Shown here: positions 16,883 to 25,684 of the stretch, one piece after another
How positions within the stretch are numbered: position 1 is the first letter of the stretch
Layout of the letters: each line of letters starts with the position of its first letter
NCBI GenBank assembly: GCA_035318925.1
Contig: DATHDS010000041.1
Span: 1 to 64,000 of the forward strand
Origin: VAXT01 sp035318925
GTDB lineage: Bacteria > Actinomycetota > Thermoleophilia > Gaiellales > Gaiellaceae
Direction: 5' to 3'
DNA: 64,000 bases
Notes under the pieces: generated by a model
Told to the model about the DNA's origin: nothing
Databases searched by the model: none
Seen by the model: the letters and a program-made list of their open reading frames with translations, nothing else
Made by a program: the position numbers and the translations under genes

Positions 16883-17749
16883 TCAGAGCGAGCCCGACAG
16901 CTCCTGTCCGCGCCCGTAGCGCACGGCCCGACGGACGGCGCGTGGGTCGAGGCCGCGCTCTAGCAGCTCCTGCCGTAGGTCGCCCTCCTGAGCGAGCCGG
17001 AGAAAGAGCCAGGCGAGCGCTCCGAATGTCACGAGCGACCCTTCGACCAGCATGATCCCGCCGGCGATTCCCTGGTCGGCCAGGGCGGAGAGGCCCCAGG
17101 GACGATGCGCCTCGTCGTAGAGCCCGTAGAACGGTGTGCCCGCCCAGAGCAGGACGTTCGCGAGGACCGTCGAGACCAGGCGGACGGCGACGACGTAGCC
17201 CATCTTCGCGGCCGTGCCGAACCACTCCGGGCCGGGCAGCACCTCGATGACGGCCGCCCACATGATCGCGCCGGCGGTGAAGAAGCACGCGTGCTCGAGG
17301 GCATGGACAGCTTGGTGGCGGAGCGCCGCCTCCCAGAGGGTCGGCAGGTGCCACAGGAGCAGGTCGACCGTCCAGAGCGGGAGGGCGACGAGCGGATGGG
17401 CGAGGAAGCGCAGGGCTCGAACCGCCCGCACCGACAGGAGCGGCCGCAGGAGCGGGCCGGTCAGCCCGGCGACGATGCAGAGGGGCCCGAGGTCGCCGAG
17501 CAGGAGATGCTGGACCATGTGGAACGCAAACGACTCCTGCTCGCCGAGGGTCGCGATCGGCGAGACGAGCGAGACGGCGACGATCGCAACGCCGAGGCCG
17601 AACACGAGGGGCCGCCAGCGCGCGACGGGCGTGCCGCGCTGCGCGAGCGTCCAGGCCCGCCTGGCATAGAGGAGCGCTCCGATCGCCAGCGGGACGAGCT
17701 GGAGCGGCTCGAAGGACCACGTCGTGGACGCCGAGTGGGCGAGCAGCAT
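16883..17749 (-). CDS. ctaG: Cytochrome c oxidase assembly factor CtaG (caa3 type)
   Basis: 288 aa, seven or so membrane helices, matching the Caa3_CtaG (DUF1404-like) family, which assists assembly of caa3-type oxidase in Gram-positive bacteria. Diagnostic segments are SFAFHMVQHLLLGDLGPLCI with conserved His pair, VDLLLWHLPTLWEAALRH, VHALEHACFFTAGAIMWA, and the C-terminal DQGIAGGIMLVEGSLV. These histidines are candidate copper or heme ligands. No oxidase structural genes lie nearby. The C-terminal 40 residues are a charged cytoplasmic tail (RQELLERGLDPRAVRRAVRY). Confidence 0.85.
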   Translation of the reverse strand: MLLAHSASTTWSFEPLQLVPLAIGALLYARRAWTLAQRGTPVARWRPLVFGLGVAIVAVSLVSPIATLGEQESFAFHMVQHLLLGDLGPLCIVAGLTGPLLRPLLSVRAVRALRFLAHPLVALPLWTVDLLLWHLPTLWEAALRHQAVHALEHACFFTAGAIMWAAVIEVLPGPEWFGTAAKMGYVVAVRLVSTVLANVLLWAGTPFYGLYDEAHRPWGLSALADQGIAGGIMLVEGSLVTFGALAWLFLRLAQEGDLRQELLERGLDPRAVRRAVRYGRGQELSGSL

Positions 17750-17791
17750 CCCATCGAGTCTAGGAGGGGCCGCCAGAGCCCGTAGACTCGT

Positions 17792-18703
17792 ATGGAGGTG
17801 GAGGGAAAGACGTACGAGGCCTCAGGGGTCTCACTCGCGCTCGCCGATTCGATCGTCGACCGGCTGCGCGCGGCTGTCGAATCCACGGGAACGACCGGGT
17901 TCGGCTCTTTCGCCGGCCTCTATCCGCTCGATGACAAGCGGTTCCTCGCGGCCTCGATGGACGGCGCCGGCACGAAGCTCGTCCTCGCTCGCAAAGCCGG
18001 GAGGTTGCGCTCCATCGGCGCCGACCTCGCCGCCCACTGCGTGAACGACGTGATCACGACCGGAGCCGAGCCGCTCTTCTTCCTCGATTACGTCGTCGGC
18101 CACAAGGTCGGGCTCGAGCAGGTCGCGGAGCTCGTCGAGGGAGCCGCGGAGACCTGCCGCGCGGCGGGTTGCGCTCTCCTCGGCGGCGAGACCGCGGAGA
18201 TGCCCGGCGTCTACCGCGAGGAGGAGCTCGACTTCGCGGGCACGTGCGTCGGGATCGTGGAGCGCGACCAGGTGATCGACGGCTCCCGCGTCGAGGCCGG
18301 CGACGTCGTCCTCGGCCTGCCGTCGCTCGGCCTGCACACGAACGGGTTCTCGCTCGTGCGAAAGCTCATCGGCGACCGCGACTTCGATGCCGACCTCCTG
18401 CTCGCGCCGCACAAGCTCTACGTCGACGAGGTGCGCGAGCTGCGCGGCCGCGCCGACGTGAAGGCGCTCGCACACGTCACCGGCGGCGGGATCCTCGGCA
18501 ACCTCTCGCGCGTCCTGCCCGAGAGCCGCAGCGCCGAGATCGACTGGGACGCCTGGGAGCGACCCCCCGTCTACGCCTGGCTGACCGAGCAGGGCGTGGA
18601 CGAGGAGGAGCAGCGGCGCGTGTTCAACGTCGGCATCGGGATGTGCGCCGTCGTGCCCGCCGGCGACGCGAGCGCCGGCCTGGCAATCGGGAGGATCACG
18701 TGA
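17792..18703 (+). CDS. purM: Phosphoribosylformylglycinamidine cyclo-ligase PurM
   Basis: 303 aa; closes the imidazole ring of FGAM to give AIR (purine step 5). Somewhat shorter than the usual 330-350, with the N-terminus trimmed. Signatures: SMDGAGTKLVLA, GADLAAHCVNDVITTGAEPL, FLDYVVGHK, LLGGETAEMPGVY, GLPSLGLHTNGFSLVR, and AHVTGGGILGNLSRVLP. The stop overlaps the purN start as GTGA. A TAGACT box ends only 3 nt before the ATG, so the true start could be the GTG at codon 3 (17798). Confidence 0.96.
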   Translation: MEVEGKTYEASGVSLALADSIVDRLRAAVESTGTTGFGSFAGLYPLDDKRFLAASMDGAGTKLVLARKAGRLRSIGADLAAHCVNDVITTGAEPLFFLDYVVGHKVGLEQVAELVEGAAETCRAAGCALLGGETAEMPGVYREEELDFAGTCVGIVERDQVIDGSRVEAGDVVLGLPSLGLHTNGFSLVRKLIGDRDFDADLLLAPHKLYVDEVRELRGRADVKALAHVTGGGILGNLSRVLPESRSAEIDWDAWERPPVYAWLTEQGVDEEEQRRVFNVGIGMCAVVPAGDASAGLAIGRIT

Positions 18704-19239
18704 TCGGCGTCCTCGTCTCCGGCGAGGGGACGAACCTGCAGGCGCTGATCGACGAGGGACTGCCGATCTCCGCAGTCGCTTCGAACACGGCAGGCGCACG
18801 GGCCCTCGAGCGAGCCGCAGTTCCGGGAATCCCGACGCAGGTCTTCGAGCTCGAGGACTACGGGAGCCGGGAGGAGCGAGACGGAGCGATGGCCGACTGG
18901 CTCGCCGCCCACGGGGTGCAGCTCGTCGTCTGCGCCGGCTACATGCATCTCCTGCGACCGACCTTCCTCGAGCGCTTCCCCGGGCGCATCGTCAACACGC
19001 ATCCCGCGCCGCTGCCCGGCTTTCCCGGCGCACATCCGATCGAGGACGTGCTGGCAACAGGCGCGAAGGAGACCGCGGCGACGGTGCACTACGTAGACGA
19101 CGGCGTCGACACGGGCCCGGTGATCGCGGCCGAGAGGGTCCCGGTGCGCGACGACGATACCGTCGAGACGCTGCGCGCGCGTGTCCAGGCCGTCGAGCAT
19201 CGTCTGCTGCCCAAGGCCGTCCGGGAGCTGATTTCATGA
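18700..19239 (+). CDS. purN: Phosphoribosylglycinamide formyltransferase PurN
   Basis: 179 aa; transfers formyl from 10-formyl-THF to GAR (purine step 3). The GTG start is within the PurM stop (GTGA). Signatures: IGVLVSGEGTNLQALID (phosphate-binding loop), VVCAGYMHLLRPTFLERFPG, catalytic Asn and His in IVNTHPAPLPGFPGAHPIED, and catalytic Asp in VHYVDDGVDTGPVIA. Its stop overlaps the purH ATG. It is slightly shorter than E. coli PurN but retains all catalytic residues. Confidence 0.96.
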   Translation: MIGVLVSGEGTNLQALIDEGLPISAVASNTAGARALERAAVPGIPTQVFELEDYGSREERDGAMADWLAAHGVQLVVCAGYMHLLRPTFLERFPGRIVNTHPAPLPGFPGAHPIEDVLATGAKETAATVHYVDDGVDTGPVIAAERVPVRDDDTVETLRARVQAVEHRLLPKAVRELIS

Positions 19240-20774
19240 TCCGGCGGGCGCTCCTCTCGACGTTCGACAAGACCGGCCTCCTCGAGTTTGCGAGCGGCCT
19301 CGCCGAGCTCGGCGTCGAACTGGTCGCCAGCGGCGGCACCGCCGACCACCTCGCCGAGCACGGCCTCGACGTCAAGCGGGTCGAGGACCTGACCGAGATC
19401 CCGGAGCTGCTCGGCGGCCGCGTCAAGACGCTCCACCCGCGCATCCACGCGGCGATCCTCGCACGCCGGAACGACCCCGACGACCTCTCCGCTCTCGACG
19501 AGCACGGCATCGAGCCGTTCGACCTCGTGTGCGTGAACCTCTACCCGTTCACTCAGGTTGTCTCGCGGCACGGCGTGACCGAGGAGGACGCGGTCGAGAT
19601 GATCGACGTCGGCGGCCCGTCGATGCTGCGCGCTGCGGCCAAGAACTTCGCCCACGTCGCTCCCGTTTGCCGGCCCGAGCGGTACGGGGCGATCCTCGCC
19701 GAGCTGCGTGAGTCGGGGTCGATCTCGCTCGAGACGCGCCGGGCGCTCGCGACCGAGACCTTCTCGGTCACCGCCGCATACGAGGCGGCAATCGCGCGTT
19801 GGTTCTCCGACCGGGATGCCTTCCCGGAGCTGCTGATCCCGAGCTTCGAGAAGGTGACCGACCTGGTCTACGGGGAGAACCCGCATCAGCGGGCCGCCTA
19901 TTACGCCGAGGTCGGAGCGCGCCGGCATCTGCTCTCGCAGGTTCAGCAGCTCCACGGGCGCCAGCTCTCGTTCATCAATCTCTACGACCTGAACGCGGGC
20001 CGGATGCTTCTGCGCGAGTTCGAGCTTCCCGCGTGCGTGATCATCAAGCACGGGAACCCCTGCGGCGTCGCCGTCGCCGGCTCGATCGACGAGGCCTACG
20101 ACCGCGCGCTCGCGTCCGACCCGCTCTCGGCCTTCGGCATGGTCTGCGTTCTCAACCGTCCGGTCGGCGCCGAGCTGGGCGTACAGCTCTCCGGGCAGTT
20201 CGTCGACGTGCTGCTCGCGCCCGAGTACGAGGAAGCGGCGCTCGAGGCGCTGCGCGAAAAGCCGAACACGCGGATCCTGGTCGATCGCGAACGGCGCCGC
20301 TTCGACCTCGGCGAGAAGGACTACAAGCGTGTGTACGGCGGCCTGCTCGTGCAGGACCGGGACTGGGACGTTCAGCCTCGCGAGACGATGGAGATCGTCA
20401 CCGGCTCGCTGTCGGAGGACGAATGGGGCGACCTGCTCTTCGCCTGGCGCGTCTGCAAGAACGTCTTGTCGAACGCGATCGTGATCGCAAAGAGCTTTCA
20501 GACCCTGGGAATCGGAGCCGGGCAGACGAGCCGCATCGACTCGGTCCGAATCGCCGTCGAGAAGGCGCGAACCCACGGCCACGACCTCGCCGGCTCCGTG
20601 CTCGCCTCGGATGCCCTCTTCCCCTTCGCGGACGGCCCGGGGGTCGCGCTCGACGCGGGCGTCAAGGCGATCATCCAGCCAGGCGGGTCGAAGCGCGACC
20701 AGGAAGTGATCGACACGGTCGAGCAGGCCGGCGCGACGATGGTCTTCACCCACCGGCGCCACTTCCGGCACTAG
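19236..20774 (+). CDS. purH: Bifunctional AICAR transformylase/IMP cyclohydrolase PurH
   Basis: 512 aa; last two steps to IMP. The N-terminal MGS-like cyclohydrolase domain (residues 1-190) shows ALLSTFDKTGLLEFASGLAE, ASGGTADHLAEHGLDVK, and GGRVKTLHPRIHAAILARR. The C-terminal transformylase has the catalytic KHGNPCGVAV block, SDPLSAFGMV, and ends with HRRHFRH, the hallmark C-terminus. It is coupled to purN by ATGA, so purM-purN-purH form one operon. Confidence 0.97.
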   Translation: MIRRALLSTFDKTGLLEFASGLAELGVELVASGGTADHLAEHGLDVKRVEDLTEIPELLGGRVKTLHPRIHAAILARRNDPDDLSALDEHGIEPFDLVCVNLYPFTQVVSRHGVTEEDAVEMIDVGGPSMLRAAAKNFAHVAPVCRPERYGAILAELRESGSISLETRRALATETFSVTAAYEAAIARWFSDRDAFPELLIPSFEKVTDLVYGENPHQRAAYYAEVGARRHLLSQVQQLHGRQLSFINLYDLNAGRMLLREFELPACVIIKHGNPCGVAVAGSIDEAYDRALASDPLSAFGMVCVLNRPVGAELGVQLSGQFVDVLLAPEYEEAALEALREKPNTRILVDRERRRFDLGEKDYKRVYGGLLVQDRDWDVQPRETMEIVTGSLSEDEWGDLLFAWRVCKNVLSNAIVIAKSFQTLGIGAGQTSRIDSVRIAVEKARTHGHDLAGSVLASDALFPFADGPGVALDAGVKAIIQPGGSKRDQEVIDTVEQAGATMVFTHRRHFRH

Positions 20775-20783
20775 AGAATCACG

Positions 20784-21773
20784 TCACGGCTGCCAGGCCG
20801 GGTATTCGTCGTCGAGCGGATACTCCGGGGCGGTCAAGGCCGCCGAAGTTCGCGATCGAAGGTCAAGACGATGGATCGCAAACCGACCATCGGTGGACCC
20901 TGGGGCCGCATACGCGATCGAGGTGCCATCTGAGCTCCAGCTGGGCTCCAATCCTGGCACCAGCCGCAGGGTTGTGCGCGTTCTGACGTTCAGGCGAATG
21001 ACGCCGCCATTCGTAGCACCTATGGATTTCGCGAAGACCAACGCGCGCGCATTCGGCGCCCACGCGGATTGGCTGACTTGAGGACAGAGCGCCCCGCAGG
21101 CTCCACCCGTGCCGAGAAGACGACGTGCCTTGCGCGTACTAACGCGGACGACCCAGATTGCCGCCGGACGACGAAGCGAGGGGTCAGTTCGAAAGAACGA
21201 AATGGAGTGTCCATCGGGCGACCACGCCGGGTCGGCGTCGTTCATCCTCCCCTTTGTCAGCTGTCGCTGTTGGAGACCGTCAGCGGCGCGCATCGTCCAT
21301 ATGTGGAGGTGCCCCGATCGATCCCAACGGGAAAACGCAAGACGTTCTGCATCCGGCGACCACGTTGGCGAGACAAGTGCGCCACAGGCTTCGAACCGGC
21401 ACTCCTCCGGGCTCCTCCCGAGGCCGCCCGTAAGTAGTCGGCGTCCCGATCCGTCCGCATTCATCACCCAGATCGCATACGAAGCGTCCTGGCCGAAGCC
21501 TTCGACCCGTACAAATGCGAGCCTCCTGCCAGTGGGCGACCACGCAGGGGCGAGATCTTCGGCAGGATCACCAGCCGTCAAGTTCTGCAACGAAGTTCCG
21601 TCGCCGCGTACGACGTAGATATCGGCCCTGGTAAGAGCGCCATCCGGCGCGGCGACGATGCCCCGCACAAAGACGACTCTCTCTGCATGGCCTGAGGAGG
21701 TATCTCCGAGGCCGCTTGGAGTGGCAGCCATGGTGCCGAAGGCGGCAAGTCCGGCGATAAGAATCAGGCGCAC
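20784..21773 (-). CDS. Exported TolB-like/WD40-like beta-propeller protein
   Basis: 329 aa, GTG start at 21773 with a TACCGT box 6 nt upstream (leaderless). The signal peptide is RLILIAGLAAFGTMAA. Blades carry the PD40 pattern: APAWSPTGRRLAFVRVEG, PTWSPDAERLAFSRWD, PAWSPDGHSISFFRTD, SAWAPNARALVFAKS, PSWSSDGTSIAYAAPG. TolB in Gram-negatives belongs to the Tol-Pal system, but stand-alone PD40 propellers in actinobacteria are of unknown role. Cys pairs (EECRFEACGA, GACGALCPQ) are probably disulfides. Convergent with purH, 9 bp apart. Confidence 0.75.
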   Translation of the reverse strand: MRLILIAGLAAFGTMAATPSGLGDTSSGHAERVVFVRGIVAAPDGALTRADIYVVRGDGTSLQNLTAGDPAEDLAPAWSPTGRRLAFVRVEGFGQDASYAIWVMNADGSGRRLLTGGLGRSPEECRFEACGALVSPTWSPDAERLAFSRWDRSGHLHIWTMRAADGLQQRQLTKGRMNDADPAWSPDGHSISFFRTDPSLRRPAAIWVVRVSTRKARRLLGTGGACGALCPQVSQSAWAPNARALVFAKSIGATNGGVIRLNVRTRTTLRLVPGLEPSWSSDGTSIAYAAPGSTDGRFAIHRLDLRSRTSAALTAPEYPLDDEYPAWQP

Positions 21774-21855
21774 GAGCAGACGGTAGCGTCAGGACGTTAA
21801 AGACATGTAAGTCCCAGTGATCCGCAAAAGTCACGTCACCCGCTGCGTCAGTGAG

Positions 21856-21861
21856 TACGCT
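21856..21861 (+). promoter_or_regulatory. TANNNT -10 box before the cystathionine beta-synthase gene
   Basis: TACGCT, 8 nt before the ATG at 21870; no Shine-Dalgarno is visible. Confidence 0.4.
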
Positions 21862-21869
21862 TTTCCCAG

Positions 21870-23270
21870 ATGGCCCGCGAGTACCCGACCGTTCTCGACC
21901 TCGTCGGCCACACGCCGCTCGCGCGGTTGCAGCGCATCGTTCCCGAGGGAGCGGCGACGGTCGTCGCGAAGCTCGAGTACATGAGCCCCGGCGGTTCGGT
22001 CAAGGACCGGATCGGGATCAAGCTGATCGAGGAGGCCGAGCGAGCCGGGAAGCTGAAGCCGGGCGGCACGATCGTCGAGCCGACCTCGGGCAACACCGGC
22101 GTCGGCCTGGCGATCGCCGCCGCGCTCAAGGGCTACCGCTGCATCTTCGTCATGCCCGACAAGATGAGCCAGGAGAAGATCTCGCTGCTGCGCGCCTACG
22201 GAGCCGAAGTCGTGATCTGCCCCTATGCGGTCGCGCCCGAGTCGCCGGAAAGCTATTACTCGGTCTCGGACCGGCTCGCCGAGGAGATCCCCGGCGCCTA
22301 CAAGCCGGATCAGTACACGAACAGAGGCAACCCGGACGCGCATTACGAGACGACGGGCCCCGAGATCTGGGAGCAGACCGGCGGCGAGATCGACGCGCTC
22401 GTGATCGCCGTCGGCACCGGCGGGACGATCTCGGGGGCCGGCAAGTTCCTGAAGGAACAGAAGCCCGCCATGCTCGTCGTCGGCGCCGATCCCGAGGGCT
22501 CGATCTACACCGCCGGCGAGGACGAGATGCACCCCTATCTCGTCGAGGGCGTCGGCGAGGACTTCTACCCCGAGACCTTCACGCGCGAGATCGTCGACCA
22601 GTGGGTCACCGTGTCCGACCGGGACTCGTTCATTACCGCCAGGCGCATGGCCCGCGAGGAAGGGCTCCTGATCGGGGGCTCCGGCGGCACGGCCGTCCAT
22701 GCGGCGATCGAGGTGGCGAAGCAGCTCGGCGCGGGGAAGCTCGTGGTCACGCTGATTCCCGACAGCGGCCGGGCCTACCTCTCGAAGTTCTACGACGACA
22801 ACTACATGCTCGAGCTCGGCTTCCTCGAGCGTGACGCGCCGTCTCCGACGATCGAAGAGGTGCTGAGCGCGAAGAAAACCGAGGAACCGAAGGTGCCGGA
22901 CCTGATCACAATCGCGTCGCACCAGAAGGTCGGCGAGGCGATCGACCTCATGCAGCAGTACGGAATCTCGCAGCTCCCCGTGGTGCGCGACGGCGAGCTC
23001 GACTCGCTCGCTGACGTGATCGGCTCGCTCCAGGACCGCGACCTCCTCGACCGCGTCTTCAAGAATCCCGACGCCCTCCACGAAAACGTGTCCTCCGCGA
23101 TGCAGCCTCCGCTCGCCGCGATCGATGCGAACGAGCCGATGGACGAAGTCTTCTCGGCGCTGACGGGCCGTACGAACGCGATCGTGGTCGCACGCGAGGG
23201 AAAGCCGATCGGCGTCCTCACGAGAACGGACTTGCTCGAGTACCTGGCACACCGGCGCGACTCGACTTGA
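21870..23270 (+). CDS. Cystathionine beta-synthase
   Basis: 466 aa. Residues 1-325 are a fold-type II PLP enzyme: PGGSVKDRIGIKLIEEA holds the PLP lysine, EPTSGNTGVGLAIAAALKG binds the substrate carboxylate, and GTGGTISGAGKFLKEQ binds phosphate. Residues 335-460 are a CBS (Bateman) domain pair (ITIASHQKVGEAIDLMQQYG, then PLAAIDANEPMDEVFSALTG), a potential nucleotide or SAM sensor. This layout fits cystathionine beta-synthase better than plain cysteine synthase. It condenses serine (or acetylserine) with homocysteine. Coupled by TTGA overlap to the next gene, with the partner transsulfuration enzyme one gene further. Confidence 0.9.
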   Translation: MAREYPTVLDLVGHTPLARLQRIVPEGAATVVAKLEYMSPGGSVKDRIGIKLIEEAERAGKLKPGGTIVEPTSGNTGVGLAIAAALKGYRCIFVMPDKMSQEKISLLRAYGAEVVICPYAVAPESPESYYSVSDRLAEEIPGAYKPDQYTNRGNPDAHYETTGPEIWEQTGGEIDALVIAVGTGGTISGAGKFLKEQKPAMLVVGADPEGSIYTAGEDEMHPYLVEGVGEDFYPETFTREIVDQWVTVSDRDSFITARRMAREEGLLIGGSGGTAVHAAIEVAKQLGAGKLVVTLIPDSGRAYLSKFYDDNYMLELGFLERDAPSPTIEEVLSAKKTEEPKVPDLITIASHQKVGEAIDLMQQYGISQLPVVRDGELDSLADVIGSLQDRDLLDRVFKNPDALHENVSSAMQPPLAAIDANEPMDEVFSALTGRTNAIVVAREGKPIGVLTRTDLLEYLAHRRDST

Positions 23271-24322
23271 CCGAGATCACACGCGCCGAGGCGCGGCGGA
23301 TCGCCGTACGCGCCCAGCTCCTCGACGGCTCGGCGACCGACGTCCTCTCGACGATCCAGCGGCTCGGGTTCCTCCAGATGGACCCGATCTCGACGGTGGC
23401 GCCGCCGCAATACCTCGTCCTCTGGAGCCGGCTCGGCAAGTACGACCGCGCGGAGCTGGACCGGCTGCTCTGGGACGAGAAGAAGCTCTTCGAGTGGAAC
23501 GCATTCATCTGGCCGATCGAGGACCTTCCGCTTCTCCAGGCACGAATGCGCGGGCCCTGGGGACCCCAGAAGAGGCATCAATGGGCGAAGCAGTTCTTGA
23601 AGGAGCAGGCGGGACTGCGGAGGTACGTGCTCCGCGAGCTCGAACGGCGCGGCCCGCTGCCCTCACGGGAGCTCGAGCACCACGCCGCCCGCGCCAATGA
23701 GCGCACCGTCTGGTGGGGCACCCGGGCCCAGCTGACGTGGATGCTGGAGCTCCTGCACAGTCGCGGCCGGATCGCGGTCGCCGGCAGGCAGTCCGGCCAG
23801 CGGCTCTGGGACCTCGCCAAGCGGTGGTACCCAGAGACGGAGACGGTGCCGATGGCCGAAGCGCGCCGGCTCCTCGACGAGAAGCGTTTCCGCGCTCTCG
23901 GCGTCCGGCTCGAGAAGGGACGGTTCGTCGCTCACCCCGACGCCGTGGACAGCCGGGTCGGGACGCGCGTCACGTTCCTTTCGCCGTTCGATCGCCTGGT
24001 CCACGACCGCAACCGCGCCGAGGCGCTCTGGGACTTCTTCTACCGGCTCGAGATGTACGTGCCGAAAGCGAAGCGCGAATACGGCTACTACGTGCTTCCG
24101 ATTCTGCACGGGGACCGGATCATCGGCCGCATCGAGCCGGCGTACGACCGAAAGACCGGGGTGCTCCAGGTCAAAGGCGTCTTCGCCGAGCCGGGCGCGC
24201 CGGCCGGCGCGGGCCCGGGAATCGCACGGACGGTTCGTAGCCTCGCGAAGTGGCTCGGAGCGACCGAAATCTCCTATGGAGGCCGCATACCGCCGGTCTG
24301 GGGCGACAGCCTCTATGGCTAA
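23267..24322 (+). CDS. Winged-helix protein of the YcaQ/HTH_42 family
   Basis: 351 aa, TTG start overlapping the upstream stop. Family features: ITRAEARRIAVRAQLLDG at the N-terminus, LGFLQMDPISTVAPPQYLVL, WNAFIWPIEDLPLL, FLSPFDRLVHDRNRAEALWD, and YVLPILHGDRIIGRIEP. E. coli YcaQ (AlkX) of this family is a DNA glycosylase that unhooks interstrand crosslinks; whether this protein acts that way is not shown by the sequence. The conserved QMD segment and C-terminal FSPFD-like block are present. A paralogue lies at 62799-63875. Confidence 0.8.
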   Translation: MTEITRAEARRIAVRAQLLDGSATDVLSTIQRLGFLQMDPISTVAPPQYLVLWSRLGKYDRAELDRLLWDEKKLFEWNAFIWPIEDLPLLQARMRGPWGPQKRHQWAKQFLKEQAGLRRYVLRELERRGPLPSRELEHHAARANERTVWWGTRAQLTWMLELLHSRGRIAVAGRQSGQRLWDLAKRWYPETETVPMAEARRLLDEKRFRALGVRLEKGRFVAHPDAVDSRVGTRVTFLSPFDRLVHDRNRAEALWDFFYRLEMYVPKAKREYGYYVLPILHGDRIIGRIEPAYDRKTGVLQVKGVFAEPGAPAGAGPGIARTVRSLAKWLGATEISYGGRIPPVWGDSLYG

Positions 24323-24325
24323 CAT
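24320..24325 (+). promoter_or_regulatory. TANNNT -10 box of a leaderless transsulfuration gene
   Basis: TAACAT overlaps the stop of the upstream gene and lies exactly 6 nt before the ATG at 24332. Confidence 0.5.
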
Positions 24326-24331
24326 CTAAAT

Positions 24332-25483
24332 ATGGATTTCGAGACCCGAGCAATTCACGAGGGTCAGGAGCCCGACCCCGCGACCGGAGCGCTCTCCGTC
24401 CCCATCTACCAGACCTCCACGTACGCGCAGGAGGGGGTCGGGATGCACAAGGGGTACGACTACGCGCGCGGGTCGAACCCGACCCGGACTGCGCTCCAGC
24501 TCTGCCTGGCCTCGCTCGAGAGCGCGGAGCACGGGATCGCCTTCTCCTCTGGCATGGGCGCGATCACGACCGTCATGCACCTCGTGCAGCCGGATGAGCG
24601 CGTCATCTCAGTCAACGACGTCTACGGCGGTACCTACCGCCTCTTCACACGCGTCTACGGGCCGAAGGGCTACGAGATCGAGTTCCTCTCCGCTCAGGAG
24701 ATGAACGACGGCCTCGCCGGCCGGATCGACGAGCGGACGCGGATCGTGTGGCTCGAGACCCCGACGAACCCGCTCCTGAACATCATCGACATCAAGGCCG
24801 CCGCCGAGGCCGCGCACGCGGTCGGCGCGATGGTCGTCGTCGACAACACGTTCGCGACGCCGTACCTCCAGCGGCCGCTCGAGCTCGGCGCCGACATCGT
24901 CATCCACTCGACGACGAAGTACCTCGGCGGGCACTCGGACGTGATCGGCGGCTTCGCGGCCACGAACGACCCCACGATCGCGGAGCGCCTCTACTTCCTG
25001 CAGAACTCGCTCGGCGCCGTGCCTGGCCCGTTCGACTGCTGGCTCGTCCTGCGCGGGATCAAGACGCTTGCCTTGCGGATGCGGCAGCACTGCGAGAATG
25101 CACGTCTCGTGGCGGCATTTCTCGACGAGCACTCGGCCGTCGAGCGCGTCCTCTACCCCGGTTTGCCAAACCACCCTGGGCACGAGATCGCGGCGCGGCA
25201 GATGAGCGACTTCGGAGGCATCGTCTCGTTCCTCGCCGCCTCCGAGCAGGAAGCGATCGACCTCGTGGCGCGCACCGAGATCTTCAAGCTCGCCGAAAGC
25301 CTCGGCGGCGTGAAGAGCCTGATCGAGCATCCCTCGACGATGACGCACGCATCGACGGCAGACGCGCCGTTCTCGTCACCGCGGAACCTCGTCCGCTTGT
25401 CGGTCGGCATCGAGTCGGTGGACGACCTGATCGCAGATCTCGAGGCAGCGCTCGTGCGCTCGCCCGCCGCAGCCGGCGCCTGA
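24332..25483 (+). CDS. Cystathionine gamma-synthase/gamma-lyase (Cys/Met metabolism PLP enzyme)
   Basis: 383 aa, full length. Signatures of the Cys_Met_Meta_PP family: ETRAIHEGQEPDPATGAL, PIYQTSTYAQEG, YDYARGSNPTRTALQ, FSSGMGAITTVMHL, LETPTNPLLNIIDI, VVDNTFATPYLQRPLELGAD and the PLP lysine in STTKYLGGHSDVIGG. With the cystathionine beta-synthase two genes upstream, gamma-lyase in reverse transsulfuration (homocysteine to cysteine) is the more likely direction; sequence alone does not separate lyase from synthase. The long palindrome at 25491-25645 follows its stop. Confidence 0.88.
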   Translation: MDFETRAIHEGQEPDPATGALSVPIYQTSTYAQEGVGMHKGYDYARGSNPTRTALQLCLASLESAEHGIAFSSGMGAITTVMHLVQPDERVISVNDVYGGTYRLFTRVYGPKGYEIEFLSAQEMNDGLAGRIDERTRIVWLETPTNPLLNIIDIKAAAEAAHAVGAMVVVDNTFATPYLQRPLELGADIVIHSTTKYLGGHSDVIGGFAATNDPTIAERLYFLQNSLGAVPGPFDCWLVLRGIKTLALRMRQHCENARLVAAFLDEHSAVERVLYPGLPNHPGHEIAARQMSDFGGIVSFLAASEQEAIDLVARTEIFKLAESLGGVKSLIEHPSTMTHASTADAPFSSPRNLVRLSVGIESVDDLIADLEAALVRSPAAAGA

Positions 25484-25490
25484 GCCGGGG

Positions 25491-25645
25491 AGGCTTTGGC
25501 GAAATATGGCTGAGCCGCTGGGCCGCGCTGGTCGCCCCGAGGCCAGGTCCTCGGTCGCCCCGATAGTGACTATCGGGGCTCCCTGCGTCCGTGGCCTCGC
25601 AACGAGCATCGCACCCCAGCGACGAGCAACATTCCGCCAAAACCT
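25491..25645. repeat. 155-bp imperfect palindrome filling the intergenic space
   Basis: Arms 25491-25566 and 25570-25645 are each 76 bases and pair over their whole length with a 3-nt loop. The centre GCCCCGATAG-TGA-CTATCGGGGC is perfect over 10 bp. CGAGGCCA (25538-25545) / TGGCCTCG (25592-25599) is perfect. The outer ends AGGCTTTGGCG / CGCCAAAACCT differ at one position. Overall identity is about 70% by eye. Same architecture as 3511-3674 but different sequence. The spacing to the next promoter (TAGCCT at 25670) is short, so it may terminate or insulate. Confidence 0.8.
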
Positions 25646-25684
25646 CCACTGCAAGAGGGCCGCACGGGTTAGCCTGCGCGCGCG

